Assembly (NCBI GenBank): GCA_018267135.1 | Contig: JAFDZA010000004.1 | Location: forward strand, 1-64,000 | Direction: 5' to 3' | DNA length: 64,000 nt | Source of the DNA: Bacteroidota bacterium | GTDB lineage: Bacteria > Bacteroidota > Bacteroidia > Cytophagales > Cyclobacteriaceae | Shown: piece after piece, positions 53,395 through 60,955 of the stretch | Numbering within the stretch: position 1 is the first letter of the stretch | Layout of the letters: each line of letters opens with the position of its first letter | The notes under the pieces: model-generated | What the model saw: only the letters and a program-made list of their open reading frames with translations | What the model was told of the DNA's origin: nothing | The model's database searches: none | Made by a program: the position numbers and the translations under genes

Positions 53395-56088
53395 TTATAG
53401 GTTGTTGTTGTTAGGAAGGGTAATGGTAATGGTGGTTCCGCCTCCCAGCCCGCTTTCAATAACGGCTTGCCCACGGAGCCGGTTTACAATTTTTTTAACA
53501 ATGTATAAGCCCAATCCATTACCGGTGCTGCCCTCGTTGGCACGGTAATACATTTCCCATACGCGCGGCAGGTAAGCGGGGTGGATGCCCTGCCCGTTAT
53601 CGCTGATAATTATTTGTGCTGCTTCGGGTTGGCCTACTACACGAATCTTAATTTCAGGGTCTGTTATTCCGCAAAAGGCAATAGAGTTTTCCAGTAGGTT
53701 CTGGATCATTACTTTGACCAACGCACTATACGAATGAAAAGGAAGGTGCAGCGAAAGATCTATTGTAACTTTTATTTTTTTCTTGTTTAGCTCATCACGA
53801 AAACGTGCTAATTCGGCTTCAATCAGTGTCTTAAAATGAATCTCCGTTTTTACCAATTCTTCGCTGCTGGCCAGGTTTACGGTTTGCAGTTTGTTTAGCA
53901 TTTTATCGAGGCTGCGGGCGGTGTCGTTTACTTTTTCAAATAAGTCGAGCGCTACTTTATCGTGCAGCATAATCTTGGCTACTTCGTGCAACCCCATAAA
54001 CGTAGTTAGTGGTCTGCGAAAATCGTGCGATGACCTATAAAAGAAGGTATCAAGTTCGTGGTAGGCTTCTTTTAATTCAATGGTTCGTTCTTTAATTTTC
54101 TCTTCTAAGCCTTCGTTAATCCGGCCGATGGCCTGATGGCTTTCTACCAACTCTTCCGATTGGGCCTGTATCTCTTCTTTTTGTTCGGATATTTCGCGAT
54201 TTAGTTTTCCCAGTACTTCATTTGCCTCTATCAGCTCTTCTGATTGAGCCGTTATTTCTTCGTTTTGTTCTGAAATAGCCCTATTCAACTGTTTCACTTT
54301 TCGATAGAACCGAAATATGATAAGGGAAGCGATTGAAATTAACAGCAAGATAATAACCCCTACCAAGATGATGGTTCTTTGTTGTCTAATTTCGGCTTGC
54401 TGATGAGCCAAACGGTTTTGCTGGATCTGCTGCTGCTGGTTTAATATTTTTATCTGATTGTCTTTCTGGTCGATCTCAAAATCGTATTGCATAGACGATA
54501 TGCGATTGCTCAGATTTTGATTAAAGAGGGAATCGTGCAGGGCTTCATACAAAAGAGAATACCGGAGAGCATCCGTAAGTTTTGATTGAGCCCGGTATAG
54601 ATCTCTTTTGTTTTGGTACACATCTTTTAAAATATCCTGTGCTTTTATTTTTTTAGACAAGGCTTCGGCCTGGTCTAAATAAACCAAGGCTTTACCAAAC
54701 TGTTTCATCTTGGTATAGAGTTGCCCCAAGGCCTGATAGGCGTATGAAATATTAACCGGGTTGCCCAGATCCCGGGCCATGGCAAGGCTCTTTAAATCGT
54801 ACTCTTCTGCTTTTATTAAATCTCCGGTTTTTTCAAAAAGTATCCCCAGGTTGAGCAAGCTACTGGTGGCGTCATCGCGAAAATTATTTGTTTCCCGTAT
54901 TAAAAGAGCCCGGCTCAGGTAGCTTAGTGCTTCTGTGTAGTTTTGCTTTCGGATGGCCAGCAACCCTAATACATTTGAGGCGGTGGCTTCTTCATACGAA
55001 TATTTCTCTTCGGCCAGCTTCAATGCCTTCAGACTGAATTCTTCGGCCAATTTATTTTGCTCCATCAGGTAGTACACCCAGGCCACACGGGCATACAAGA
55101 GAGTAGATTCCCGGTAAAATTGCTTGGCTTCGGCAAGGGCAATGGCTTTAAAGAAATATTTCAGGCTGGTTTCGTAATTGCTCGAGCTATACGATAGCGC
55201 ATTGCCCATGTCGGTAAATAAATTTACCAATTCAATGGCCGAGGCGTTTCGTTCATAGAATTTTTTTACCTTATCGAATAACAAAAGCGAGGCGCGGTAG
55301 TTACCCAGATCAGCATAGATAATTGCGCGCTCTTTGTACACACGGATTATCTCTTCATTATCTACCGTGTCTTTACCCATCGCAGATTGTATTTGGTCTA
55401 GGATGGAAATACTTTTCTTGTACTCGCTGCGCTCGGTATAATACACCACCAGTTCTTTTCCTGCGTTGGTTAGCAGGCGCATATCATTCATTCTTTTTCT
55501 AATTTCCCAGCTTCTCTTTAAATAGCTTAATTGAAGGGTAGGGTTATTTTTAGATTCGTGCAACTTAGCCAATGCCAAGTATAAATAGGAAAGGTAGCCG
55601 GGGTTAAGGCTGTCTTTTAAAATTTTGTAGGCATTGACATAGCACACCTCGGCTGAATCTAAACGATCTATTTTTTGGTAAGAAGCCCCCATAAAAGTGA
55701 TGGCGTTTGCTTTGAGGTACTCATCTTTTATTTGATTGCTAAGCCCAATACACTGACGGAATTTTTTCCGGGCTAATGTATCGTTGCCGGTGGTATGCTC
55801 TATAATGCCCATGCCTAATACGGCTTGAGCCATACCGGCTACGTACTTTAGTTGTTGGGCTAAGGCGTATGCTCTTTGCACATGCTCTTGTGCTTGCTTA
55901 TAGTCGTATGAAAAAATATCTGAGGCATAAATGTTTAGTGCATCAACCTGGGCTTTGCCGGATGTTTTCTCGATTTGTGTGCGCAGGCTGTCAATCCGGG
56001 TTGATTGCGATTGTACCGGCACAGCCCAACACCCTCCCCATATTAGCAATATGAATAAGCGACCTAAGAATTTTTTCGGTATCAGCAA
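53395..56088 (-). CDS. TPR-containing sensor histidine kinase
   Basis: 897 residues. Signal peptide to about residue 27. Residues about 30-500 contain eight or more TPR repeats (MAQAVLGMGIIEHTTGNDTL, ADLGNYRASLLLFDKVKKFY, VNISYAYQALGQLYTKMKQF). A membrane helix (about 575-597) is followed by a coiled coil with a repeated ISEQ-EEI-AQSEEL unit. The H-box FFYRSSHDFRRPLTTFMGLH has the phosphoacceptor His near residue 686, and ISDNGQGIHPAYLPRVWEMY plus GNGLGLYIVKKIVNRL are the G1 and G2 boxes. No receiver domain or partner response regulator is adjacent. It probably senses an envelope signal through the periplasmic TPR part. Confidence 0.95.
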   Translation of the reverse strand: MLIPKKFLGRLFILLIWGGCWAVPVQSQSTRIDSLRTQIEKTSGKAQVDALNIYASDIFSYDYKQAQEHVQRAYALAQQLKYVAGMAQAVLGMGIIEHTTGNDTLARKKFRQCIGLSNQIKDEYLKANAITFMGASYQKIDRLDSAEVCYVNAYKILKDSLNPGYLSYLYLALAKLHESKNNPTLQLSYLKRSWEIRKRMNDMRLLTNAGKELVVYYTERSEYKKSISILDQIQSAMGKDTVDNEEIIRVYKERAIIYADLGNYRASLLLFDKVKKFYERNASAIELVNLFTDMGNALSYSSSNYETSLKYFFKAIALAEAKQFYRESTLLYARVAWVYYLMEQNKLAEEFSLKALKLAEEKYSYEEATASNVLGLLAIRKQNYTEALSYLSRALLIRETNNFRDDATSSLLNLGILFEKTGDLIKAEEYDLKSLAMARDLGNPVNISYAYQALGQLYTKMKQFGKALVYLDQAEALSKKIKAQDILKDVYQNKRDLYRAQSKLTDALRYSLLYEALHDSLFNQNLSNRISSMQYDFEIDQKDNQIKILNQQQQIQQNRLAHQQAEIRQQRTIILVGVIILLLISIASLIIFRFYRKVKQLNRAISEQNEEITAQSEELIEANEVLGKLNREISEQKEEIQAQSEELVESHQAIGRINEGLEEKIKERTIELKEAYHELDTFFYRSSHDFRRPLTTFMGLHEVAKIMLHDKVALDLFEKVNDTARSLDKMLNKLQTVNLASSEELVKTEIHFKTLIEAELARFRDELNKKKIKVTIDLSLHLPFHSYSALVKVMIQNLLENSIAFCGITDPEIKIRVVGQPEAAQIIISDNGQGIHPAYLPRVWEMYYRANEGSTGNGLGLYIVKKIVNRLRGQAVIESGLGGGTTITITLPNNNNL

Positions 56089-56157
56089 GCCCAGTGAAAT
56101 AATTTCACATAAGGTAATAAAGCTTACCGGTTTTTATAGTCTGCCGGTAAATTTATT

Positions 56158-57789
56158 TCACTCTTTTTCCAAGAACGGATACCGATAGTTGGTGGGGGTA
56201 ACAAATGTTTCTTTAATAGTGCGCAGGGAAACCCAGCGAAGCAGGTTTACTTTAGCACCGGCTTTGTCGTTGGTGCCGCTTCCGCGGGCTCCGCCAAAGG
56301 GTTGCTGCCCCACCACGGCCCCGGTGGGCTTATCGTTAATGTAAAAATTGCCGGCACTGTTGGCCAGTTTTTTGGTAGCGAGTTCTACGGCATGGCGGTC
56401 GCGTGCAAAAACAGAACCTGTCAGGGCATACGGAGAAGTCTGATCTACTAACTCCAGCGTTTGCTCAAAATTTTCTTCGTGGTAAACATAAATCGTCAGT
56501 ACGGGGCCGAAAATTTCTTCGCACATGGTAAGGGAAGAAGGGTCTTTTGTAACAATAACAGTAGGCTCTATAAAGTACCCCTTCGCTTTATCATATTTAC
56601 CCCCGGCTATAATTTCGTTCAATGGATTTTGTCTTGCTTTCTCTATGTAATTGGAAATGGAATCGAATGCTTTTTCGTCAATGACGGCATTCACAAAATT
56701 TCCGAAATCTTCTACACCTCCTACGCTCATACTTTGGAGGTCGCTTACCATCTGTTTTTTAGTTTCCTCCCATAAATTAGAGGGGATATAAGCACGCGAT
56801 GCAGCCGAGCATTTTTGACCTTGGTACTCAAAAGCGCCACGCACCAGGCCGGTGGCCAGTTGTTTGGCATCCGCACTTTTATGGGCAATGACAAAATCTT
56901 TTCCACCGGTTTCGCCCACGATGCGCGGATACGATTTATACTTGGCAATATTTTCGCCAATGGTTTTCCACATACCATTAAACACACCTGTGCTGCCGGT
57001 AAACTGAATACCTCCAAAGTCTTTATGCGAAAAAATAACATCAGCGGCATCGGGGCCGCTTACATAGATCAGATTGATTACTCCGTCTGGCAGGCCGGCT
57101 TCTTTCAGTATTTCCATGATTACGTTGGCGGCATAAATCTGTGTGTTGCTGGGTTTCCACACTACGGTGTTGCCCATCATGGCCATGCTGGTAGGAAGAT
57201 TGCCGGCAATGGCAGTGAAATTAAAAGGGGTGAGGGCAAACGTAAAGCCTTCCAGTGGCCGGTATTCTATCCGGTTCCAAATGCCGGGCGATGAAATGGG
57301 CTGATCGTTATAGATCTCGCTCATAAACGCTACGTTAAATCTCAAAAAATCAATTAACTCACAGGCCGAATCAATTTCAGCCTGAAACGCATTCTTTGAT
57401 TGCCCCAACATGGTGGCGGCATTGATTTTGTAACGGTAAGGCCCGGCCATCAGGTCGGCTGCCTTCAAGAAAATACTGGCTCGGTTTTCCCAACTCAGGC
57501 TAGCCCATAATTCTTTTGCTGCCATGGCTGCGTGGATGGCTTGCAGCACGTGGCTTTTGTCGCCTTGATGAAAATATCCGAGGGTGTGCCGATGGTCGTG
57601 GGGGGGCGAGAGTTTCTTTTTATTACCCGTGCGCACTTCCTCCGCACCGATGTACATGGGTATATCCAGTTCTTTGGCCCGCGCTTCTTGCAGTGCTTTT
57701 TTTAGGGCGGCTCTTTCGGTAGAGCCCGGAGCATAAGATAATACAGGTTCGTTTTTAGGAGTGGGAACTTTGAAGAATCCGGTAGGCAT
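56158..57789 (-). CDS. pruA: L-glutamate gamma-semialdehyde dehydrogenase (delta-1-pyrroline-5-carboxylate dehydrogenase)
   Basis: 543 residues. ALDH fold: TPFNFTAIAGNLPTSMAMMG, VVWKPSNTQIYAANVIMEI, the VGETGGKDFVIAHKSADAKQ catalytic Glu motif, EYQGQKCSAASRAYIPSNLW with the catalytic Cys near residue 319, and the EIFGPVLTIYVY motif. The N-terminus and length match the fused-free PruA of Bacteroidota. It oxidises P5C/glutamate semialdehyde to glutamate with NAD+ in proline catabolism. A -7 element TACCTTTG (57880-57887, minus strand) lies upstream, followed by an inverted repeat in the 5' leader. Confidence 0.96.
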   Translation of the reverse strand: MPTGFFKVPTPKNEPVLSYAPGSTERAALKKALQEARAKELDIPMYIGAEEVRTGNKKKLSPPHDHRHTLGYFHQGDKSHVLQAIHAAMAAKELWASLSWENRASIFLKAADLMAGPYRYKINAATMLGQSKNAFQAEIDSACELIDFLRFNVAFMSEIYNDQPISSPGIWNRIEYRPLEGFTFALTPFNFTAIAGNLPTSMAMMGNTVVWKPSNTQIYAANVIMEILKEAGLPDGVINLIYVSGPDAADVIFSHKDFGGIQFTGSTGVFNGMWKTIGENIAKYKSYPRIVGETGGKDFVIAHKSADAKQLATGLVRGAFEYQGQKCSAASRAYIPSNLWEETKKQMVSDLQSMSVGGVEDFGNFVNAVIDEKAFDSISNYIEKARQNPLNEIIAGGKYDKAKGYFIEPTVIVTKDPSSLTMCEEIFGPVLTIYVYHEENFEQTLELVDQTSPYALTGSVFARDRHAVELATKKLANSAGNFYINDKPTGAVVGQQPFGGARGSGTNDKAGAKVNLLRWVSLRTIKETFVTPTNYRYPFLEKE

Positions 57790-57824
57790 AACGATTCATT
57801 ATTTTAATAATCAATAACTTTAGA

Positions 57825-57870
57825 TGTCTGAAAATACTCCTTATAAAAACATGATCTGGAGTTTCAGACA
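57825..57870. promoter_or_regulatory. Inverted repeat in the pruA 5' leader
   Basis: TGTCTGAAAATACTCC (57825-57840) and GGAGTTTCAGACA (57858-57870) pair with a three-base bulge and a 17-base loop. It lies just downstream of the predicted pruA -7 element (57880-57887), so it would be at the start of the transcript or be an operator. Confidence 0.4.
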
Positions 57871-57897
57871 ATGTAGCTACAAAGGTAACAAAATGAG

Positions 57898-58587
57898 TTA
57901 TAGGATTTCTCTTAACCCGGCCAACTTTTCTATTTCATAATTTACCGGGGTGGTGTGTTTAATTTTATGTGGATTAAAATACACCGAATCTACACGGGCA
58001 TTGGCTGCCCCGGCTATGTCGGTAAGTAAATTATCGCCCACCATGATGGCTTCGTGTGGGCCGAAATTATTTTCGGCCAGCGCAAACTCAAAAATTTCTT
58101 TGGCCGGTTTTTTATGTCCGGCCCGGCCCGAAGTAACAATGCTTTTAAAAAAATGATGGATACCCGAAGAATGAAGTTTGGTAGATTGAATTTCATCGAA
58201 CCCGTTGGTTACAATTACCATGGGGTAATGGGGGTGTAGGTATTCCAGTGTTTCCAAACAATCTTCCATTAAGTTGCTCTTCTTGGGCGACTCGCTGATG
58301 TACGCATCCGACAACTTAAGCGACAGGGCATAATCATGTAGGCCGAAGAAGAGGAAAACCCGGTGGAAACGCTCGAGGCGGATAACATCGCGGTGCAGCA
58401 GGCCGCGGTCATACAAATCCCACAACTCATTGTTTACCCGATAAAAGGAATTGAAAAATTCAACTTCCGAAATTCCTTTGTTGCTTAACTTGAATTGAGT
58501 GTGCAGTTCGGCCAGCGTTTCGCGGGCGTTGGTTTCGTAGTCCCACAGGGTATGGTCAAGATCAAATAATATGCATTTGTATTTCAT
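57898..58587 (-). CDS. YjjG-like HAD-superfamily nucleotidase
   Basis: 229 residues from the ATG at 58587 (an upstream in-frame start would add seven residues). HAD motif I LFDLDHTLWDYE (Asp about residue 8), motif II IVTNGFDEIQ, motif III GHKKPAKEIFEFA (Lys) and motif IV MVGDNLLTDIAGA. The DHTLWDYE sequence is typical of YjjG, which dephosphorylates non-canonical pyrimidine nucleotides as house-cleaning. Cytoplasmic. Follows the ArsR regulator gene in the same direction (59 bp gap). Confidence 0.93.
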   Translation of the reverse strand: MKYKCILFDLDHTLWDYETNARETLAELHTQFKLSNKGISEVEFFNSFYRVNNELWDLYDRGLLHRDVIRLERFHRVFLFFGLHDYALSLKLSDAYISESPKKSNLMEDCLETLEYLHPHYPMVIVTNGFDEIQSTKLHSSGIHHFFKSIVTSGRAGHKKPAKEIFEFALAENNFGPHEAIMVGDNLLTDIAGAANARVDSVYFNPHKIKHTTPVNYEIEKLAGLREIL

Positions 58588-58646
58588 GCCGGGTTCTTCA
58601 AGAAACAAAGGTAATTTTTTTAGAAGGGCAATTGGAAGTAAATAAT

Positions 58647-59030
58647 TTACATGCCCAGTGGTTTTATTTTCAATTTGTTTAGGGCCAGTTCGCGGTTAGA
58701 GTACATGGTTTGAAAGACCGACTGGTCGCGCAGCAGTTGGGTGTCGCGTTTCAGAAACTGCATTACTTGCTGCACCATATCGAATACTTCATCTTTAATC
58801 TGATAGAACATCCATTGGTTGTGTTTTCGGGAAGTAAGTATGCCCGAGTTTTTTAAATAGATCAGGTGCCGCGAAGTTTTGGTTTGTGTAAATTCTAAAA
58901 TCGTTTCCAGGTCGGTAATGCACATTTCGCCATTCATCATAATTAGATGTAAAATGCGCAGGCGCGAAGGATCGCTACAGGCCAGAAAGATCTGTGCCCC
59001 CAGATCAAGATTAAAATGCTTTAACCGCAT
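58647..59030 (-). CDS. ArsR-type winged-helix regulator
   Basis: 127 residues from the ATG at 59030 (an earlier start gives 135). The core IFLACSDPSRLRILHLIMMN and ITDLETILEFTQTKTSRHLI is an ArsR winged helix-turn-helix, then a wing GILTSRKHNQWMFYQI. The family metal-binding Cys pair is not clear: one Cys (MCITDLE) lies in the recognition region. It would bind DNA as a dimer. No obvious target gene is adjacent. Upstream and divergent is the CarboxypepD_reg-like gene. Confidence 0.9.
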   Translation of the reverse strand: MRLKHFNLDLGAQIFLACSDPSRLRILHLIMMNGEMCITDLETILEFTQTKTSRHLIYLKNSGILTSRKHNQWMFYQIKDEVFDMVQQVMQFLKRDTQLLRDQSVFQTMYSNRELALNKLKIKPLGM

Positions 59031-59140
59031 ACCCCAAATCTCAAATTTCAACAATCAATTTGCAAACTATTTCTTGGATCGGACGGGGCCACCAAAAACT
59101 TTTTTAGGATATCCAACATCTTGTATAGTATAGAAATTCA

Positions 59141-59173
59141 TTTAGTGATGTTCGGTTTGATTCGCTACCTTTG
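59141..59173 (+). promoter_or_regulatory. Possible promoter of the 59192 gene
   Basis: TACCTTTG at 59166-59173 is a perfect -7 element; the -33 site reads TTTA (59141-59144) with a 21-bp spacer. It lies 18 bp upstream of the GTG start. Confidence 0.4.
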
Positions 59174-59191
59174 CCCACCTTAATAATTTGT

Positions 59192-59830
59192 GTGAAAAAA
59201 TATCTTTTTTTACTTGCTGCCGTGGTGTTTTGCGGGTTGGTATTCAGCCATAAAACGGAGGCACAAGCCCGCAGACGGGTAGTGCAATTATCGGGTTTAG
59301 TAACCGACACTACCGGTAATTTTTTGCCGGGAGTTAATTTCTATGTGCCCAAAGCAGGACGGGGAACCACCTCTCTTGGAAATGGATTTTTTTCTATGCC
59401 GGTGCTGATTGGCGACACCGTACTGATTACTTCCGTAGGGTTTAAAAAACAGACGTATGTGGTGCCGATGGATGCCAAGGAGTTTACCTCCGTTATTTTT
59501 GAAATGAATCCCGATGTTACTTTTTTAAAAGAAGTGGTTATTACCATGCCCACCGAAGAATTATTTAAAGAAGCGATATTGGCACTGAATGTTCCGTTGG
59601 ACAACACCGGCATTGATCCTAAAAACCTGAATTCGGAATTGCTTGCGCTGATGGTGCGCACTACCCCCATGGATGGGAATGCTAACTACCGTTATTATAT
59701 TAACCAATACAGCAACTCTTTTGGCGATAAATTCCATCCCATCTATAACCCCTTTCTTAACCCGCTTAACTGGGTAAAATTTATTAAAGACATTAAGAAA
59801 AAGAAGAGGCAGGAGCAGAGTAGATATTGA
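59192..59830 (+). CDS. Exported CarboxypepD_reg-like beta-sandwich protein
   Basis: 212 residues from the GTG at 59192; an in-frame start 21 bp upstream would add seven non-signal residues. Signal peptide VKKYLFLLAAVVFCGLVFSH. The mature part starts VVQLSGLVTDTTGNFLPGVN, then TTSLGNGFFSMPVLIGDTVL and ITSVGFKKQTYV: the carboxypeptidase regulatory-like (CarboxypepD_reg) fold that begins SusC-type proteins. The C-terminal region (about 120-212) is less clear and ends in a basic tail. A stand-alone version of this domain is common in Bacteroidota. It is periplasmic or attached to the envelope; role unknown. A terminator follows. Confidence 0.88.
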   Translation: MKKYLFLLAAVVFCGLVFSHKTEAQARRRVVQLSGLVTDTTGNFLPGVNFYVPKAGRGTTSLGNGFFSMPVLIGDTVLITSVGFKKQTYVVPMDAKEFTSVIFEMNPDVTFLKEVVITMPTEELFKEAILALNVPLDNTGIDPKNLNSELLALMVRTTPMDGNANYRYYINQYSNSFGDKFHPIYNPFLNPLNWVKFIKDIKKKKRQEQSRY

Positions 59831-59857
59831 TGGCAACTCTTGTTAAGACTTTAAAAA

Positions 59858-59892
59858 AAAATGGCGGCCGAAAAAGGGCCGCCATTTTCTTT
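59858..59892. terminator. Rho-independent terminator
   Basis: AAAATGGCGGCC (59858-59869) pairs with GGCCGCCATTTT (59877-59888), with an AT-rich-flanked perfect 12-bp stem, followed by CTTT. It separates the CarboxypepD_reg gene from the convergent ssb. Confidence 0.9.
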
Positions 59893-59916
59893 GGCAGAGG
59901 AGCCAACCATTAGGAT

Positions 59917-60255
59917 CTAATTGTTTTTACCCCCCAGCATGGCCAGATCATTTACATTGATCTCCGTGATAAACCGTTTTTCGCCTTTGTCTGTTTCGTA
60001 CACCCGGTGCACGAGCTTGCCCTCTACAGCCACTTCACTTCCTTTTTTCAGGTACTTGCCTGCCACCTCGGCCAGCTTGCCCCAGATGACCAGGTTGTGC
60101 CACTGCGTATCCTCCACTTTCTCACCTTTGGCATTTTTGTACGAATCGCTTGTGGCAATGGAAAAAGCCGCTTTTTTCTTGTCGCCAAATGTTTTCACTT
60201 CCGGATCTTTGCCTAACCGACCGATGAGTTGCACACTGTTTCTTACACTTTTCAT
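59917..60255 (-). CDS. ssb: Single-stranded DNA-binding protein, short form without acidic tip
   Basis: 112 residues. The OB-fold is complete: VQLIGRLGKDPEVKTFGDKK, TSDSYKNAKGEKVEDTQWHN, VIWGKLAEVAGKYLKKGSEV and VEGKLVHRVYETDKGEKRF. The protein ends EINVNDLAMLGGKNN, with no linker and no acidic DDDIPF-type C-terminus that recruits partners in standard SSB. It binds single-stranded DNA but would not dock repair partners in the usual way. Such short SSBs are often second copies. Promoter not evident. Confidence 0.9.
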   Translation of the reverse strand: MKSVRNSVQLIGRLGKDPEVKTFGDKKKAAFSIATSDSYKNAKGEKVEDTQWHNLVIWGKLAEVAGKYLKKGSEVAVEGKLVHRVYETDKGEKRFITEINVNDLAMLGGKNN

Positions 60256-60955
60256 AATGGTAAAATTTAATTGTTAAAAATTGATTTACTTTTTTTAGTT
60301 GCCGGGTTGGTAGCCCGAAATGCTGAGACAAAGGTGGGAGAGGAGGGAGGAAGGAATCGTATAAGATACGTTTACTTACGATTTTATTCGTTTGTAAACG
60401 GATAAAAACGGATCGGCAGGGTTAGTGGCGGTTGCGAAATAGCTATAAACCCTTAAATCCTAAAATGCAAGTTGACAGCGAATTTATAAACTGCCGAAGA
60501 CAATGCTTTTTTATACTCTTTTTTCAAAAACCCTATTGCTTTTACTGCTTCACAGAAAATAATTTTAATGCCCGATTAAATTGTTGTACCATAATAATTT
60601 ATGCAAGTGTTGGCTTTGCGTGCTGAAATGCACGACTTGCTTAGTGAATGTAGAATATACAAGAATAATTTTACCCATGCTTAGGATGTTATTCCCGTAA
60701 GCACAACCGACAGGGTGCGAATATCTCATACTGGAATCAACAAAAAAATACCCCTAATCAGGTTCTTTATTAGCACATAGTAATTTTTCTTAATAAAAAC
60801 AGAGTCGCCTATTATCTGGACTACTACCAAGAGAGAGAGCGATAAACGAAAGGTATTTTTGTTGACAGAATTTTTCGATTATCGTTATAATAATTTTGTC
60901 TTGATCGTATGGATAGGCTTCTTGGTTAATGATAATTTCGGATTAAATTCGATTT
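60256..60955. other. 700-bp leader without a recognised gene
   Basis: AT-rich. It contains the small hairpin CGTGC...GCACG (60619-60634) inside an outer GCAAGT...ACTTGC pair, and a sigma70-like promoter near its end. One 64-codon frame (60432-60626) is rich in Cys/Phe and unlike a real protein. Nothing else is recognised. Confidence 0.5.
60862..60891 (+). promoter_or_regulatory. Sigma70-like promoter of the FGE-domain gene
   Basis: Perfect TTGACA (60862-60867), an 18-bp spacer and perfect TATAAT (60886-60891), 64 bp before the ATG at 60956. The form is the E. coli consensus, not the Bacteroidetes one used elsewhere in the window; a TAATTTTG at 60891-60898 gives a Bacteroidetes -7 without a good -33. 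Confidence 0.5.

Noticed and set aside
60432-60626. 64-codon frame in the ssb-FGE gap
   Set aside because: Cys/Phe-rich low-quality sequence with no ribosome-binding context; probably chance in AT-rich DNA.
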